Source: Nostoc sp. JL34
GTDB lineage: Bacteria; Cyanobacteriota; Cyanobacteriia; Cyanobacteriales; Nostocaceae
Direction of reading: 5' to 3'
Length of the DNA stretch: 64,000 nucleotides
NCBI RefSeq assembly: GCF_017114945.1
Contig: NZ_JABXKQ010000142.1
Coordinates: 1-64,000 of the forward strand
The position numbers and the translations under genes were made by a program. This document shows, in pieces, positions 45,870 to 53,414 of this stretch; positions within the stretch are counted from its first letter, which is position 1; every line of letters starts with the position of its first letter. Below the pieces are notes generated by a model, which made no database searches, was not told where the DNA came from, and worked only from the letters and a program-made list of their open reading frames with translations.

Positions 45870-46976
45870 TCAATCGCCACGAATCTGCTTCAGCATCCAG
45901 TCAAATCGGGTTCCTGCCAGTGTCACTTGAGCCAAAAAGCCAGAACTCAGTTCATCTTCATAAGTCAAGCGTTCATCTAAAGATTGACCTGAGCTATAGG
46001 TGATTCTGCCGTAACCCAGACTATTGATAATTCCTTGCTGTTTATCTGCTAACAAAATCGCTAAGACTCGATAAAATCGGGCAGCAAAGGCAACATCGTG
46101 TAGCAATTTGGCAGAAAGTCGCCATTTGGGAATCGATAACACCATTGCATCCTCAACCGCTCGAATCGTCATCGCTGGTGGACTGGCTTCGACAAAGGGC
46201 GTTTCGCCAACTATGTCACCCCGCGATAATTTAGCAAACTCTCGTTCTATATGATCTTTATGATCTGTCTGTTCCAAAGTTGAAAAGGCACGTGTGAGAG
46301 GATTGCTGGTATCTTCAGCGATGGAAGCTACCATCTTCCCATCCAATAGAATATAGAGAGCGTCAACGGGTCTTCCGGCCTGAAATAACACCGAACCCGC
46401 AGGAATTCTTATAGCATTGCCGGCAACAATCATCCAACCAATATCGCTATCATTTAATTCGGCAAATGTAAATAAAATTTCTCGAATTTGTGGTTGAAAA
46501 AGAACGACTGTGCTTTGTCCAATTTGGGTGATCATCTGCTCTAATCGGTGAGCAAGCAGAACTGCGATCGCCCGATAAAAATGGGCAGCAAAGGTGACAT
46601 CTTCCTGCAATTTTTGAATCAATTGCTGCTGAGGAATCATCAATACAAGCGACTTTCTAGCGGCTTTCACTGTAGTGGAAGATTGGTAAGAGGCTAAAAA
46701 GGGCATTTCTCCTACAACTTCTCCATTTGCAAGCCTTGCGATCTCTCGTCCTGACAGTTCGCCACCTTCAAGAGCGGCAAACGCCCGACCAATGGGATTA
46801 TCGTCAGCCTGAGCCACAGAAACGCTTAATGCGCCATCTAACAGAATGTAGAGTGCATCAACAGGTGTTCCTTGGCGGATAAGGATCGTGCCAGCAGTAA
46901 TTTCTTCTCTTTGACCCGTTGCCAAGATCCAGTCAATATCGCTATTTGTCAGTTCCCTAAGTAGAACTTCTGTCAT
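45870..46976 (-). CDS. Protein with two cyclic nucleotide-binding-like domains, bacteriocin operon
   Basis: 368 aa made of two homologous cNMP-binding-like beta-roll domains, residues about 5-150 and 155-300. Repeated blocks are DIDWILATGQREEITAG versus DIGWMIVAGNAIRIPAG, PVDALYILLDG in both, and VGEMPFL versus VGETPFV. There is no HTH, so it is not a transcription factor of the Crp type. Located between the precursor genes and the secretion genes on the same strand, so a regulatory or gating role in export is inferred, echoing the cNMP-like part of the second ABC protein. Whether nucleotide is bound is open. Confidence 0.88.
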   Translation of the reverse strand: MTEVLLRELTNSDIDWILATGQREEITAGTILIRQGTPVDALYILLDGALSVSVAQADDNPIGRAFAALEGGELSGREIARLANGEVVGEMPFLASYQSSTTVKAARKSLVLMIPQQQLIQKLQEDVTFAAHFYRAIAVLLAHRLEQMITQIGQSTVVLFQPQIREILFTFAELNDSDIGWMIVAGNAIRIPAGSVLFQAGRPVDALYILLDGKMVASIAEDTSNPLTRAFSTLEQTDHKDHIEREFAKLSRGDIVGETPFVEASPPAMTIRAVEDAMVLSIPKWRLSAKLLHDVAFAARFYRVLAILLADKQQGIINSLGYGRITYSSGQSLDERLTYEDELSSGFLAQVTLAGTRFDWMLKQIRGD

Positions 46977-47061
46977 AATTTAACTTCCTTGTGTTTTGCT
47001 AACGGGAGAGAAATGGGGAGCGAGAAATAACTACTGAGCAATACTCCCCATCGCGTATTCA

Positions 47062-47268
47062 CTAGCTGGACGAATTGCCGTACTTGTTCTTCCAATCAGG
47101 AAACTTTGTATTTTCAAGATGTTTTGCGATCGCTTCAGACAGATTGTTATATTTCTCATCTATAGAATGCTCATCTGGATAATACTCACCTACGGCAATA
47201 CCCCCTGAAACATTTGTGAGTTCTTGAACCGATAGCTCTTGTGATTCATTTTGCTTTTCGTTTTCCAT
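47062..47268 (-). CDS. GG-leader precursor peptide, divergent member
   Basis: 68 aa from MENEKQNES. The leader QELSVQELTNVSGG ends in a double Gly (SGG), then IAVGEYYPDEHSIDEKYNN and KHLENTKFPDWKNKYGNSSS. No Cys. It is the precursor gene closest to the export genes and the least like the others in the core. ATG 47268 was chosen since the 9-residue extension to 47295 has no support, although AAAGGA lies about 14 nt upstream. Confidence 0.78.
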   Translation of the reverse strand: MENEKQNESQELSVQELTNVSGGIAVGEYYPDEHSIDEKYNNLSEAIAKHLENTKFPDWKNKYGNSSS

Positions 47269-47413
47269 TGCAATTATTTTTCCTTTTGATTTCATTTATC
47301 ACTAAATTCGCCTAATTTTATGAACGTGAAATTATTAATCACACAAGAATAATTTCAGAAAGTAGTTGAGCAAAACTTGTCCAACTGCAATTGATTGATT
47401 TGAGAAACTCCGT

Positions 47414-47713
47414 TTATGTAGAACCTTCGATCGCAGATATATCTCCAAACAACTCACCAAGAACCTTTAGATCCTCTGTTGTCGCGTCGGTGATGGAGAG
47501 GTGGAACACAGAAGAGTCTGCTGTCTCTGCATGAAAAGCCGACCGTGTTGAGTGAAACCCTCGTCCTCGTGATGTTTGTTGGGTAAATCCCCTTATCGAT
47601 CTGTGAGATCGTATAGATGTAAACTGCAAATTGAAACCACCAGCTACATCGTCTAACTCTTCATTTGATAGTTCGATCGCTTCATCATTCGGAGTAATTT
47701 CGTCATCTGACAT
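47414..47713 (-). CDS. GG-leader precursor peptide with Ser/Arg-rich core
   Basis: 99 aa from ATG 47713, preceded by AAGGAGC 6 bp away, a strong ribosome site that decides this start over 47839. The leader AIELSNEELDDVAGG is followed by a basic, Ser/Arg/Thr-rich core (FTSIRSHRSIRGFTQQTSRG, RGFHSTRSAFHAE) with no Cys, and an acidic tail (TEDLKVLGELFGD). Strikingly different charge from its sister peptides. Confidence 0.82.
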   Translation of the reverse strand: MSDDEITPNDEAIELSNEELDDVAGGFNLQFTSIRSHRSIRGFTQQTSRGRGFHSTRSAFHAETADSSVFHLSITDATTEDLKVLGELFGDISAIEGST

Positions 47714-47835
47714 AGAAGCTCCTTGACCCCACGTGTTAAAGTTAAATAAGGCGGAGGGAGTTAACCGAGTGGCTGCTAGGCTTATGGTTAATAACCCCTC
47801 CTGCTCCTGAAATTCGTCAAACTGAGAAATCCAGC

Positions 47836-48075
47836 TCAAGCTTCAGGGCTAGAAATACCAGCTTCCTTAAACTCTCTAAGGTCTTGCTCAGAGAAAACGC
47901 TTACTTGAAAGGTAACGCTCTTAATACCACCTTCTTTAGGAATTTCCACAAAACCAAACTGAAAATCTTCGGCATTTGCGTTTGTTCCCAAGACATCGCT
48001 AGTTGCGCCACCGGCAATATAATCAAGTTCTTGATTGGATAGTTCCAGCATTTCATTAGGCTGCACATTTTCCAT
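47836..48075 (-). CDS. GG-leader precursor peptide, CTB-like
   Basis: 79 aa, leader MLELSNQELDYIAGG, then a core (ATSDVLGTNANAEDFQFGF, VEIPKEGGIKSVTFQVSVF) and a C-terminal SEQDLREFKEAG block. The last block aligns with SHQSLHEVKATG in the tandem copies, as does GGI. AAGGAGAA lies 13 bp before the ATG. No Cys. Confidence 0.82.
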   Translation of the reverse strand: MENVQPNEMLELSNQELDYIAGGATSDVLGTNANAEDFQFGFVEIPKEGGIKSVTFQVSVFSEQDLREFKEAGISSPEA

Positions 48076-48104
48076 GATCGTTGTCGTTCTCCTTGTGGTG
48101 TTGA

Positions 48105-48362
48105 TTATGAGCCTAGAAAATTAGTAGGAATTCCGCTAGGAAATTCTTCTCCAGTGAATTTGATTTCGTGTAAATCTTGTTGAGATATAGTAGTTTCCTG
48201 ACTGTTGAAGGATGCAATACCGCCATCAGCACCGATAATCACTGCACTAGTTTGCTTATCCGAAAAGTTGAAGTTGTGAGCATCAACAAAGCTAAAAGCA
48301 CCACCAGCAACGTTGTCTAATTCTTCAGCAGATAGTTCTACGGGCTTAATGTTGTCAGACAT
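48105..48362 (-). CDS. CTB family bacteriocin precursor, diverged copy
   Basis: 85 aa. The leader is identical to that of the five tandem copies (MSDNIKPVELSAEELDNVAG-G) and the core starts AFSFVDAHNFNFSDKQ, so it shares their ancestor. It differs later (VIIGADGGIASFNSQETTIS) and ends with QQDLHEIKFTGEEFPSGIPT. Lacks the DNDN motif. No Cys. Confidence 0.85.
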   Translation of the reverse strand: MSDNIKPVELSAEELDNVAGGAFSFVDAHNFNFSDKQTSAVIIGADGGIASFNSQETTISQQDLHEIKFTGEEFPSGIPTNFLGS

Positions 48363-48409
48363 GATGTTTTCTTCTCAATTTGTGATGTGTGTTAATTGAG
48401 TTCTAGTTA

Positions 48410-48649
48410 CTAACTTTCAAGACTGGTAGGAAAGAAGCCAGTTGCTTTGACTTCGTACAAACTTTGATGAGATATAGTAGTTTGTTGAGCGGTGGAAGAG
48501 CCAATTCCGCCATGAGGACCAAGAACGGTTTCACTAATTTGTTGATCTGATCTGTTGTCGTTGTCAGCATCGACAAAGCTAAAAGCACCACCAGCAACGT
48601 TGTCCAATTCTTCAGCAGATAATTCTACGGGCTTGATGTTGTCAGACAT
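48410..48649 (-). CDS. CTB family bacteriocin precursor, tandem copy (type A)
   Basis: 79 aa: 21-residue leader cut after AGG, then core AFSFVDADNDNRSDQQISET, VLGPHGGIGSSTAQQTTIS, HQSLYEVKATGFFPTSLES. Type A differs from the inner copies by RSDQQIS, VLGP and Tyr for His. It is the most promoter-distal of the five tandem copies on the minus strand. Confidence 0.87.
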   Translation of the reverse strand: MSDNIKPVELSAEELDNVAGGAFSFVDADNDNRSDQQISETVLGPHGGIGSSTAQQTTISHQSLYEVKATGFFPTSLES

Positions 48650-48690
48650 GATGTTTTCTCCTTAATGTGTATAATGTGTGTTGTATCAAG

Positions 48691-48712
48691 CAGAACTCAA
48701 TAAAGCGTTCTG
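48691..48712. repeat. Hairpin between tandem copies, inverted-loop version
   Basis: CAGAAC-TCAATAAAGC-GTTCTG. The 10-nt centre is the exact reverse complement of that in the hairpins at 49018-49039 and 49345-49366 (GCTTTATTGA), so this spacer carries a flipped loop. Confidence 0.9.
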
Positions 48713-48729
48713 CCCTGTGTAATTAGTTA

Positions 48730-48969
48730 CTACTTTTCAAGAGTGGTAGGAAAGAAGCCAGTTGCTTTGACTTCGTGCAAACTTTGATGAGATATAGTAG
48801 TTTGTTGAGCGGTGGAAGAGCCAATCCCGCCATGAGCACCAAGAGCGGTTTCACCAATTTGTTGATCTAATTTGTTGTCGTTGTCAGCATCGACAAAGCT
48901 AAAAGCACCACCAGCAACGTTGTCCAATTCTTCAGCAGATAATTCTACGGGCTTAATGTTGTCAGACAT
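48730..48969 (-). CDS. CTB family bacteriocin precursor, tandem copy (type B)
   Basis: 79 aa, core AFSFVDADNDNKLDQQIGET, ALGAHGGIGSSTAQQTTIS, HQSLHEVKATGFFPTTLEK. Differs from the next two copies only at the last residue (Lys for Ser). Preceded by GGAGAAAACATC, the ribosome site common to the array. Confidence 0.88.
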   Translation of the reverse strand: MSDNIKPVELSAEELDNVAGGAFSFVDADNDNKLDQQIGETALGAHGGIGSSTAQQTTISHQSLHEVKATGFFPTTLEK

Positions 48970-49017
48970 GATGTTTTCTCCTTAATGTGTAATGTGTATG
49001 ATGTGTGTTGTATCAAG

Positions 49018-49039
49018 CAGAACGCTTTATTGAGTTCTG
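49018..49039. repeat. Hairpin between tandem copies
   Basis: CAGAAC-GCTTTATTGA-GTTCTG, in the spacer between the genes at 48730 and 49057. Repeated exactly at 49345-49366 and with one change (GAATTCTG) at 49672-49693. Confidence 0.9.
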
Positions 49040-49056
49040 CCCTGTGTAATTAGTTA

Positions 49057-49296
49057 CTAACTTTCAAGAGTGGTAGGAAAGAAGCCAGTTGCTTTGACTT
49101 CGTGCAAACTTTGATGAGATATAGTAGTTTGTTGAGCGGTGGAAGAGCCAATCCCGCCATGAGCACCAAGAGCGGTTTCACCAATTTGTTGATCTAATTT
49201 GTTGTCGTTGTCAGCATCGACAAAGCTAAAAGCACCACCAGCAACGTTGTCCAATTCTTCAGCAGATAATTCTACGGGCTTAATGTTGTCAGACAT
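49057..49296 (-). CDS. CTB family bacteriocin precursor, tandem copy (type B)
   Basis: 79 aa, protein identical to the copy at 49384. Lies exactly 327 bp from both flanking copies, so gene and spacer were duplicated as a unit. Ends TTLES. Confidence 0.88.
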   Translation of the reverse strand: MSDNIKPVELSAEELDNVAGGAFSFVDADNDNKLDQQIGETALGAHGGIGSSTAQQTTISHQSLHEVKATGFFPTTLES

Positions 49297-49383
49297 GATG
49301 TTTTCTCCTTAATGTGTAATGTGTATGATGTGTGTTGTATCAAGCAGAACGCTTTATTGAGTTCTGCCCTGTGTAATTAGTTA

Positions 49384-49623
49384 CTAACTTTCAAGAGTGG
49401 TAGGAAAGAAGCCAGTTGCTTTGACTTCGTGCAAACTTTGATGAGATATAGTAGTTTGTTGAGCGGTGGAAGAGCCAATCCCGCCATGAGCACCAAGAGC
49501 GGTTTCACCAATTTGTTGATCTAATTTGTTGTCGTTGTCAGCATCGACAAAGCTAAAAGCACCACCAGCAACGTTGTCCAATTCTTCAGCAGATAATTCT
49601 ACGGGCTTAATGTTGTCAGACAT
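49384..49623 (-). CDS. CTB family bacteriocin precursor, tandem copy (type B)
   Basis: 79 aa, identical in protein to the gene at 49057. Spacer to the next copy carries the hairpin at 49672-49693, whose right arm has a G to A change. Confidence 0.88.
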   Translation of the reverse strand: MSDNIKPVELSAEELDNVAGGAFSFVDADNDNKLDQQIGETALGAHGGIGSSTAQQTTISHQSLHEVKATGFFPTTLES

Positions 49624-49710
49624 GATGTTTTCTCCTTAATGTGTAATGTGTATGATGTGTGTTGTATCAAGCAGAACGCTTTATTGAATTCTGCCCTGTG
49701 TAATTAGTTA

Positions 49711-49950
49711 CTACTTTTCAAGACTGGTAGGAAAGAAGCCAGTTGCTTTGACTTCGTACAAACTTTGATGAGATATAGTAGTTTGTTGAGCGGTGGAAGA
49801 GCCAATTCCGCCATGAGGACCAAGAACGGTTTCACTAATTTGTTGATCTGATCTGTTGTCGTTGTCAGCATCGACAAAGCTAAAAGCACCACCAGCAACG
49901 TTGTCCAATTCTTCAGCAGATAATTCTACGGGCTTGATGTTGTCAGACAT
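49711..49950 (-). CDS. CTB family bacteriocin precursor, tandem copy (type A), first in the operon
   Basis: 79 aa, type A like the gene at 48410 (RSDQQIS, VLGP, SLYEVK) but ending in SLEK. It is the promoter-proximal gene; its 5' region to 50388 is the probable promoter of the whole minus-strand operon. The two type A genes flank the three type B genes. Confidence 0.87.
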   Translation of the reverse strand: MSDNIKPVELSAEELDNVAGGAFSFVDADNDNRSDQQISETVLGPHGGIGSSTAQQTTISHQSLYEVKATGFFPTSLEK

Positions 49951-50388
49951 GATGTTTTCTCCTTAATTTGTAATGTGTGTTGTATGTATCAAGCAAAGAG
50001 ATTGATTTGCTAGTTAGTTGCTCACCGCTCTCCTCGCTTCATGTCTTTAGAATACGAATTCAACTCAGTTATCCGCATCTGAAAAACGTCTAATATTTTG
50101 CCTAAGCGAAGTAAGTATATGCGGTCTAACTTTCGCTATACCGTGTTTAGTCATGCCTAAGACTTTCGTTATAGGTTGAGGTGGTTGGTTCCAACCAAAG
50201 TCATGAATTTGCCTTGAAATCTGGAATTTGATTACATGCCGTTGTATGACTAGATTTATAAGCATGAATGCAGATTAGATTTATTCCTCAGAAAGAACCA
50301 CATTCTACCCTCATCATTCAAAAAAATAAATCTTATGAATTATTACCTATAAATCTCTAGCAATGTTGTATAGAAAGGGGAAACAGTA
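49951..50388. other. Divergent promoter region, bacteriocin operon versus DUF3365 gene
   Basis: 438 bp with no credible gene; a 66-codon minus-strand frame at 50065-50265 is not supported. Promoters for both directions are expected here, but no recognisable boxes were identified with confidence. Confidence 0.5.
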
Positions 50389-51450
50389 ATGTTTAATAGA
50401 TTCAAATTAGCAACAAAATTTACTTTACTTCTATTGCTGGTATTTATCGGTGCGATCGCAGTCAGTGGTTTTGCTTTATCTCATGCGCTTGAGCAAAAAG
50501 CAGAAGCCGAAATCGGTTATCGCAGCCAAATTATTGCAGAAACGATGAACTCAGTGAGAAACTACAATAATACGCGTATTAACCCTCTTTTGACCCCGAT
50601 GATGGACACTCAAGCGGCGTTTATCCCTGAAAGTGTTCCCAGCTTTGCGGTCAGAGAAGTGTTTGAAAATCTTCGCCAAAACGAAGATTTTAAAGACTTT
50701 TTATATAAAGATGCCAACCTAAATCCGACTAACTTACGAGATAAAGCAGATGTATTTGAAACGCAACTTATCGAACGGTTTCGTAAAGAACCAGAATTGA
50801 AAAACATATCCGGTTTTCGTGACTCTTATAACGAGAAATTGTTTTATAACGCTCGTCCATTTTCCATTAAAAATCCAACGTGTCTACGCTGTCATAGCAC
50901 TCCTGAAGTTGCTCCCAAAAGTCAGATTGTCAGTTATGGTTCAGAAAATGGCTTTGGGTGGCAACTCAATGAAATTTTAGGCACACAAATTATTTATCTT
51001 CCTGCCAAGCAAGTCTTTGATGATGCTCATCGGGCATTTGTTTTATTCATTAGCTTATTTATTATTATCTTCGCCCTAGTAATTTTACTAATTAATTATT
51101 TGTTGAAGCGAAACGTATTGCAACCGCTGAAACCAATGGTGCAACTTGCTCAGAAACTTAGTATGAATGAAATTAGTGTGGAAGAAGCAAAAGAGTTTGA
51201 TCGTGAAAAGCTCACATCAATTGTCCAGCGCCATGATGAATTAGGACAATTAGGACGAGTTTTTCAACGGATGGTGCATGAAATTTCTGCCCGTGAACAA
51301 CAATTCAGACAACAGTTGCATACACTGCGGATTGAAGTTGACGAAGCCAAACGGGCGCGGGAAGTTGCAGAAATTGCTGAATCAAAAACGTTCCAAAAAT
51401 TGCAGCAGGAGGCAAAAGCAATCAGAAACAAACGGCATACTCCAAATTAA
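50389..51450 (+). CDS. Tll0287-like/DUF3365 haem-binding membrane protein with HAMP domain
   Basis: 353 aa. First TM at about 9-30 (FTLLLLLVFIGAIAVSGFAL), a periplasmic DUF3365/Tll0287-like domain to about 205 carrying a c-type haem site CLRCH within NPTCLRCHSTPEVAP, and a second TM at about 213-236 (VLFISLFIIIFALVILLIN). A HAMP-like segment and a coiled coil follow, with no output domain after it. The domain resembles redox or gas sensors. Its short coiled-coil end suggests it passes the signal to a partner; the next gene (MinD-like) is 53 bp downstream on the same strand. Confidence 0.87.
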   Translation: MFNRFKLATKFTLLLLLVFIGAIAVSGFALSHALEQKAEAEIGYRSQIIAETMNSVRNYNNTRINPLLTPMMDTQAAFIPESVPSFAVREVFENLRQNEDFKDFLYKDANLNPTNLRDKADVFETQLIERFRKEPELKNISGFRDSYNEKLFYNARPFSIKNPTCLRCHSTPEVAPKSQIVSYGSENGFGWQLNEILGTQIIYLPAKQVFDDAHRAFVLFISLFIIIFALVILLINYLLKRNVLQPLKPMVQLAQKLSMNEISVEEAKEFDREKLTSIVQRHDELGQLGRVFQRMVHEISAREQQFRQQLHTLRIEVDEAKRAREVAEIAESKTFQKLQQEAKAIRNKRHTPN

Positions 51451-51503
51451 TAATTACGTTAGATTCATTGAGCTTCATTACAAATTACTATTGAGGATTT
51501 ATT

Positions 51504-52316
51504 ATGTCTGAAATTATTTCAATTCACTCATTTCGTGGCGGAACTGGTAAGTCAAACGTCACGAGTAATCTTGCGGCCTTAATCGCTCGCTCTGGAAAGC
51601 GAGTTGGGATAGTTGATACAGATATCCAATCTCCAGGAATCCACGTTTTGTTTGGTCTTGAAGAAGATCGAATCCGCTACACCTTAAATGATTATTTATG
51701 GGGTCGTTGTCAGATTGAAGAAGCAGTTTATGACGTTAGCGCCGTTCTCAAACAAAAACAAACATTTTTTGGTCGGCAGGGGAGTGTTTATCTGATTCCT
51801 TCCAGCATGAAGATGAGTGACATTTCTCGAATCTTGCGCGAGGGCTATGACGCACGCTTGCTTAATGATGGTTTACATAATCTAGTTCGTCGTTTAAAAC
51901 TGGACTATCTGTTGATCGATACTCATCCTGGTATTAACGAAGAAACGTTGCTATCGATTATTCTTTGTGATGTTCTTGTGGTGATTCTCCGTCCAGACAA
52001 ACAGGATTATCAAGGTACAGCAGTAGCGATAGATGTTGCCCGTAAATTAGAAGTACCTAAAATGCTACTAGTGATTAACAAAGCGCTGCCTTCTTTGGAT
52101 TTCAAAGAGTTACAGCAACGAGTACAGAATACCTACAAAACCCCTGTAGCTGGAATACTGCCTGTTTGTGAAGAAATGTTTGATTTAGGGAGTAGTGGAA
52201 TCTTCTGTTTGCGGTATCCAGATCATTCATGGACTCAAAAAATTAATGCGATCGCCAAACAAATAGTTAGTGTTCAGGGGGTGCAAACAGGGTTAGGGCG
52301 TCTCAAACTCCATTGA
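51504..52316 (+). CDS. MinD/ParA family P-loop ATPase
   Basis: 270 aa with a deviant Walker A, RGGTGKSNVTSNLAALIARS, at about 11-30, switch DTDIQSPGIHVLFGL and Walker B-like YLLIDTHPGINEETL. These are dimerising ATPases that position or partition cargo (division plane, plasmids, flagella, exporters). No amphipathic MinD membrane-targeting tail is obvious. It follows the DUF3365 gene and faces the sugar ABC operon, overlapping its last gene by 14 bp tail to tail. Cargo unknown; a link to the neighbouring exporter is possible but unproven. Confidence 0.88.
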   Translation: MSEIISIHSFRGGTGKSNVTSNLAALIARSGKRVGIVDTDIQSPGIHVLFGLEEDRIRYTLNDYLWGRCQIEEAVYDVSAVLKQKQTFFGRQGSVYLIPSSMKMSDISRILREGYDARLLNDGLHNLVRRLKLDYLLIDTHPGINEETLLSIILCDVLVVILRPDKQDYQGTAVAIDVARKLEVPKMLLVINKALPSLDFKELQQRVQNTYKTPVAGILPVCEEMFDLGSSGIFCLRYPDHSWTQKINAIAKQIVSVQGVQTGLGRLKLH

Positions 52317-53406
52317 TACCTAATATTTGTCTCCTAACAAGAGTATGGCCAGATTGCACATCAAACCAGTGAATATCCTCAGGAGGCAATGCTAATGTAA
52401 TATCATCGCCACTCCAATTTTGGTCTGTTGGCAACAAAGCACGTACCGTAATCGCTCCAGTTTGTGAACCCTCCACCCTGAGACTGACCAAATAGTGCAT
52501 ACCCAAATTTTCCACTAAAAACACTCGCCCTTGGATAGTTTGGGTATCACCTGGTTGAGCAATGCGGACATTTTCTGGGCGGATTCCCAGAACAATCTGC
52601 GGTGGTACAGTTGGTATATCTGGGAGAAGTATTTGGAAATTACCTAGCAGCGCGTATTGTCCCTTACAAGGTAAAGTTAGCAAATTCATTTGCGGACTAC
52701 CAACAAATCCAGCCACAAATAGATTAGCTGGATGGTTATAGATGCGGTCAGGCGGGTCAAGTTGCTGGACATAGCCATCGTTGAGCAAGGCAACTTTTGT
52801 GGAGAGCGTCATTGCTTCGGTTTGGTCGTGGGTGACGTAGACAACTGGCACTTTTTGGGCGGCAAAAATTTGTTTGATATCGGCTCGGACTCTTTCTCGC
52901 AATAGTGCATCCAGGTTACTTAAAGGTTCATCCAGCAGATAGACATTGGCATTACGCACCAAAGCACGACCGACAGCAACCCGTTGCCGTTGACCTCCAG
53001 ACATTTGACCAGGCTTGCGGTTCATTAACTCTGCTAATCCTAAAACTTCTGCCACTTCTGCCACTCGCTGTTTAATTTCTATAGGTGGTACTTTTTTCAG
53101 CTTGAGTCCAGAAGCCAGGTTTTCGTACACTGTCATGTGGGGATAGAGTGCATAACTTTGGAACACCATTGCGATATTGCGATCGCTTGCTCGCTTATAG
53201 GTGACATCCACCTCCCCAATCTTGATCTGACCGCGAGTAGGTTCTTCAAGACCCGCAATCATGCGTAGGACGGTGGATTTGCCACAGCCAGAAGGGCCAA
53301 GTAAAGTCAGAAACTCATGGTTATCTACAGTTAAGCTAACGTCTTTGACAGGGATGACTTTAGGATTGTAGGTTTTATTCAAGTTTTTGAGTTCGAGTTT
53401 AGCCAT
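52303..53406 (-). CDS. Sugar ABC transporter ATP-binding protein (MalK/UgpC-like)
   Basis: 367 aa: Walker A LLGPSGCGKSTVLRMIAGL, signature MSGGQRQRVAVGRALV, Walker B VYLLDEPLSNLD, H-loop VTHDQTEAMTLS, and a C-terminal TOBE/OB-fold regulatory domain (LGIRPENVRIAQPGD) as in MalK and UgpC. Energises import by the two permeases encoded upstream. Last gene of the operon; its 3' end overlaps the MinD-like gene. Confidence 0.92.
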   Translation of the reverse strand: MAKLELKNLNKTYNPKVIPVKDVSLTVDNHEFLTLLGPSGCGKSTVLRMIAGLEEPTRGQIKIGEVDVTYKRASDRNIAMVFQSYALYPHMTVYENLASGLKLKKVPPIEIKQRVAEVAEVLGLAELMNRKPGQMSGGQRQRVAVGRALVRNANVYLLDEPLSNLDALLRERVRADIKQIFAAQKVPVVYVTHDQTEAMTLSTKVALLNDGYVQQLDPPDRIYNHPANLFVAGFVGSPQMNLLTLPCKGQYALLGNFQILLPDIPTVPPQIVLGIRPENVRIAQPGDTQTIQGRVFLVENLGMHYLVSLRVEGSQTGAITVRALLPTDQNWSGDDITLALPPEDIHWFDVQSGHTLVRRQILGINGV

Positions 53407-53414
53407 TTTGATTT

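Noticed and set aside
48403-49898. 64-codon frames inside the tandem precursor genes (48403-48597, 49704-49898)
   Set aside because: Out-of-frame shadows of the precursor genes; they repeat only because the genes do.
48410-49950. Regularly spaced 327-bp repeats considered as a CRISPR or satellite array
   Set aside because: Each unit contains a complete gene with its own ribosome site; there are no short repeats with unique spacers.
50065-50265. 66-codon minus-strand frame in the divergent promoter region
   Set aside because: No leader, no GG motif, no ribosome site and no resemblance to the precursor peptides.
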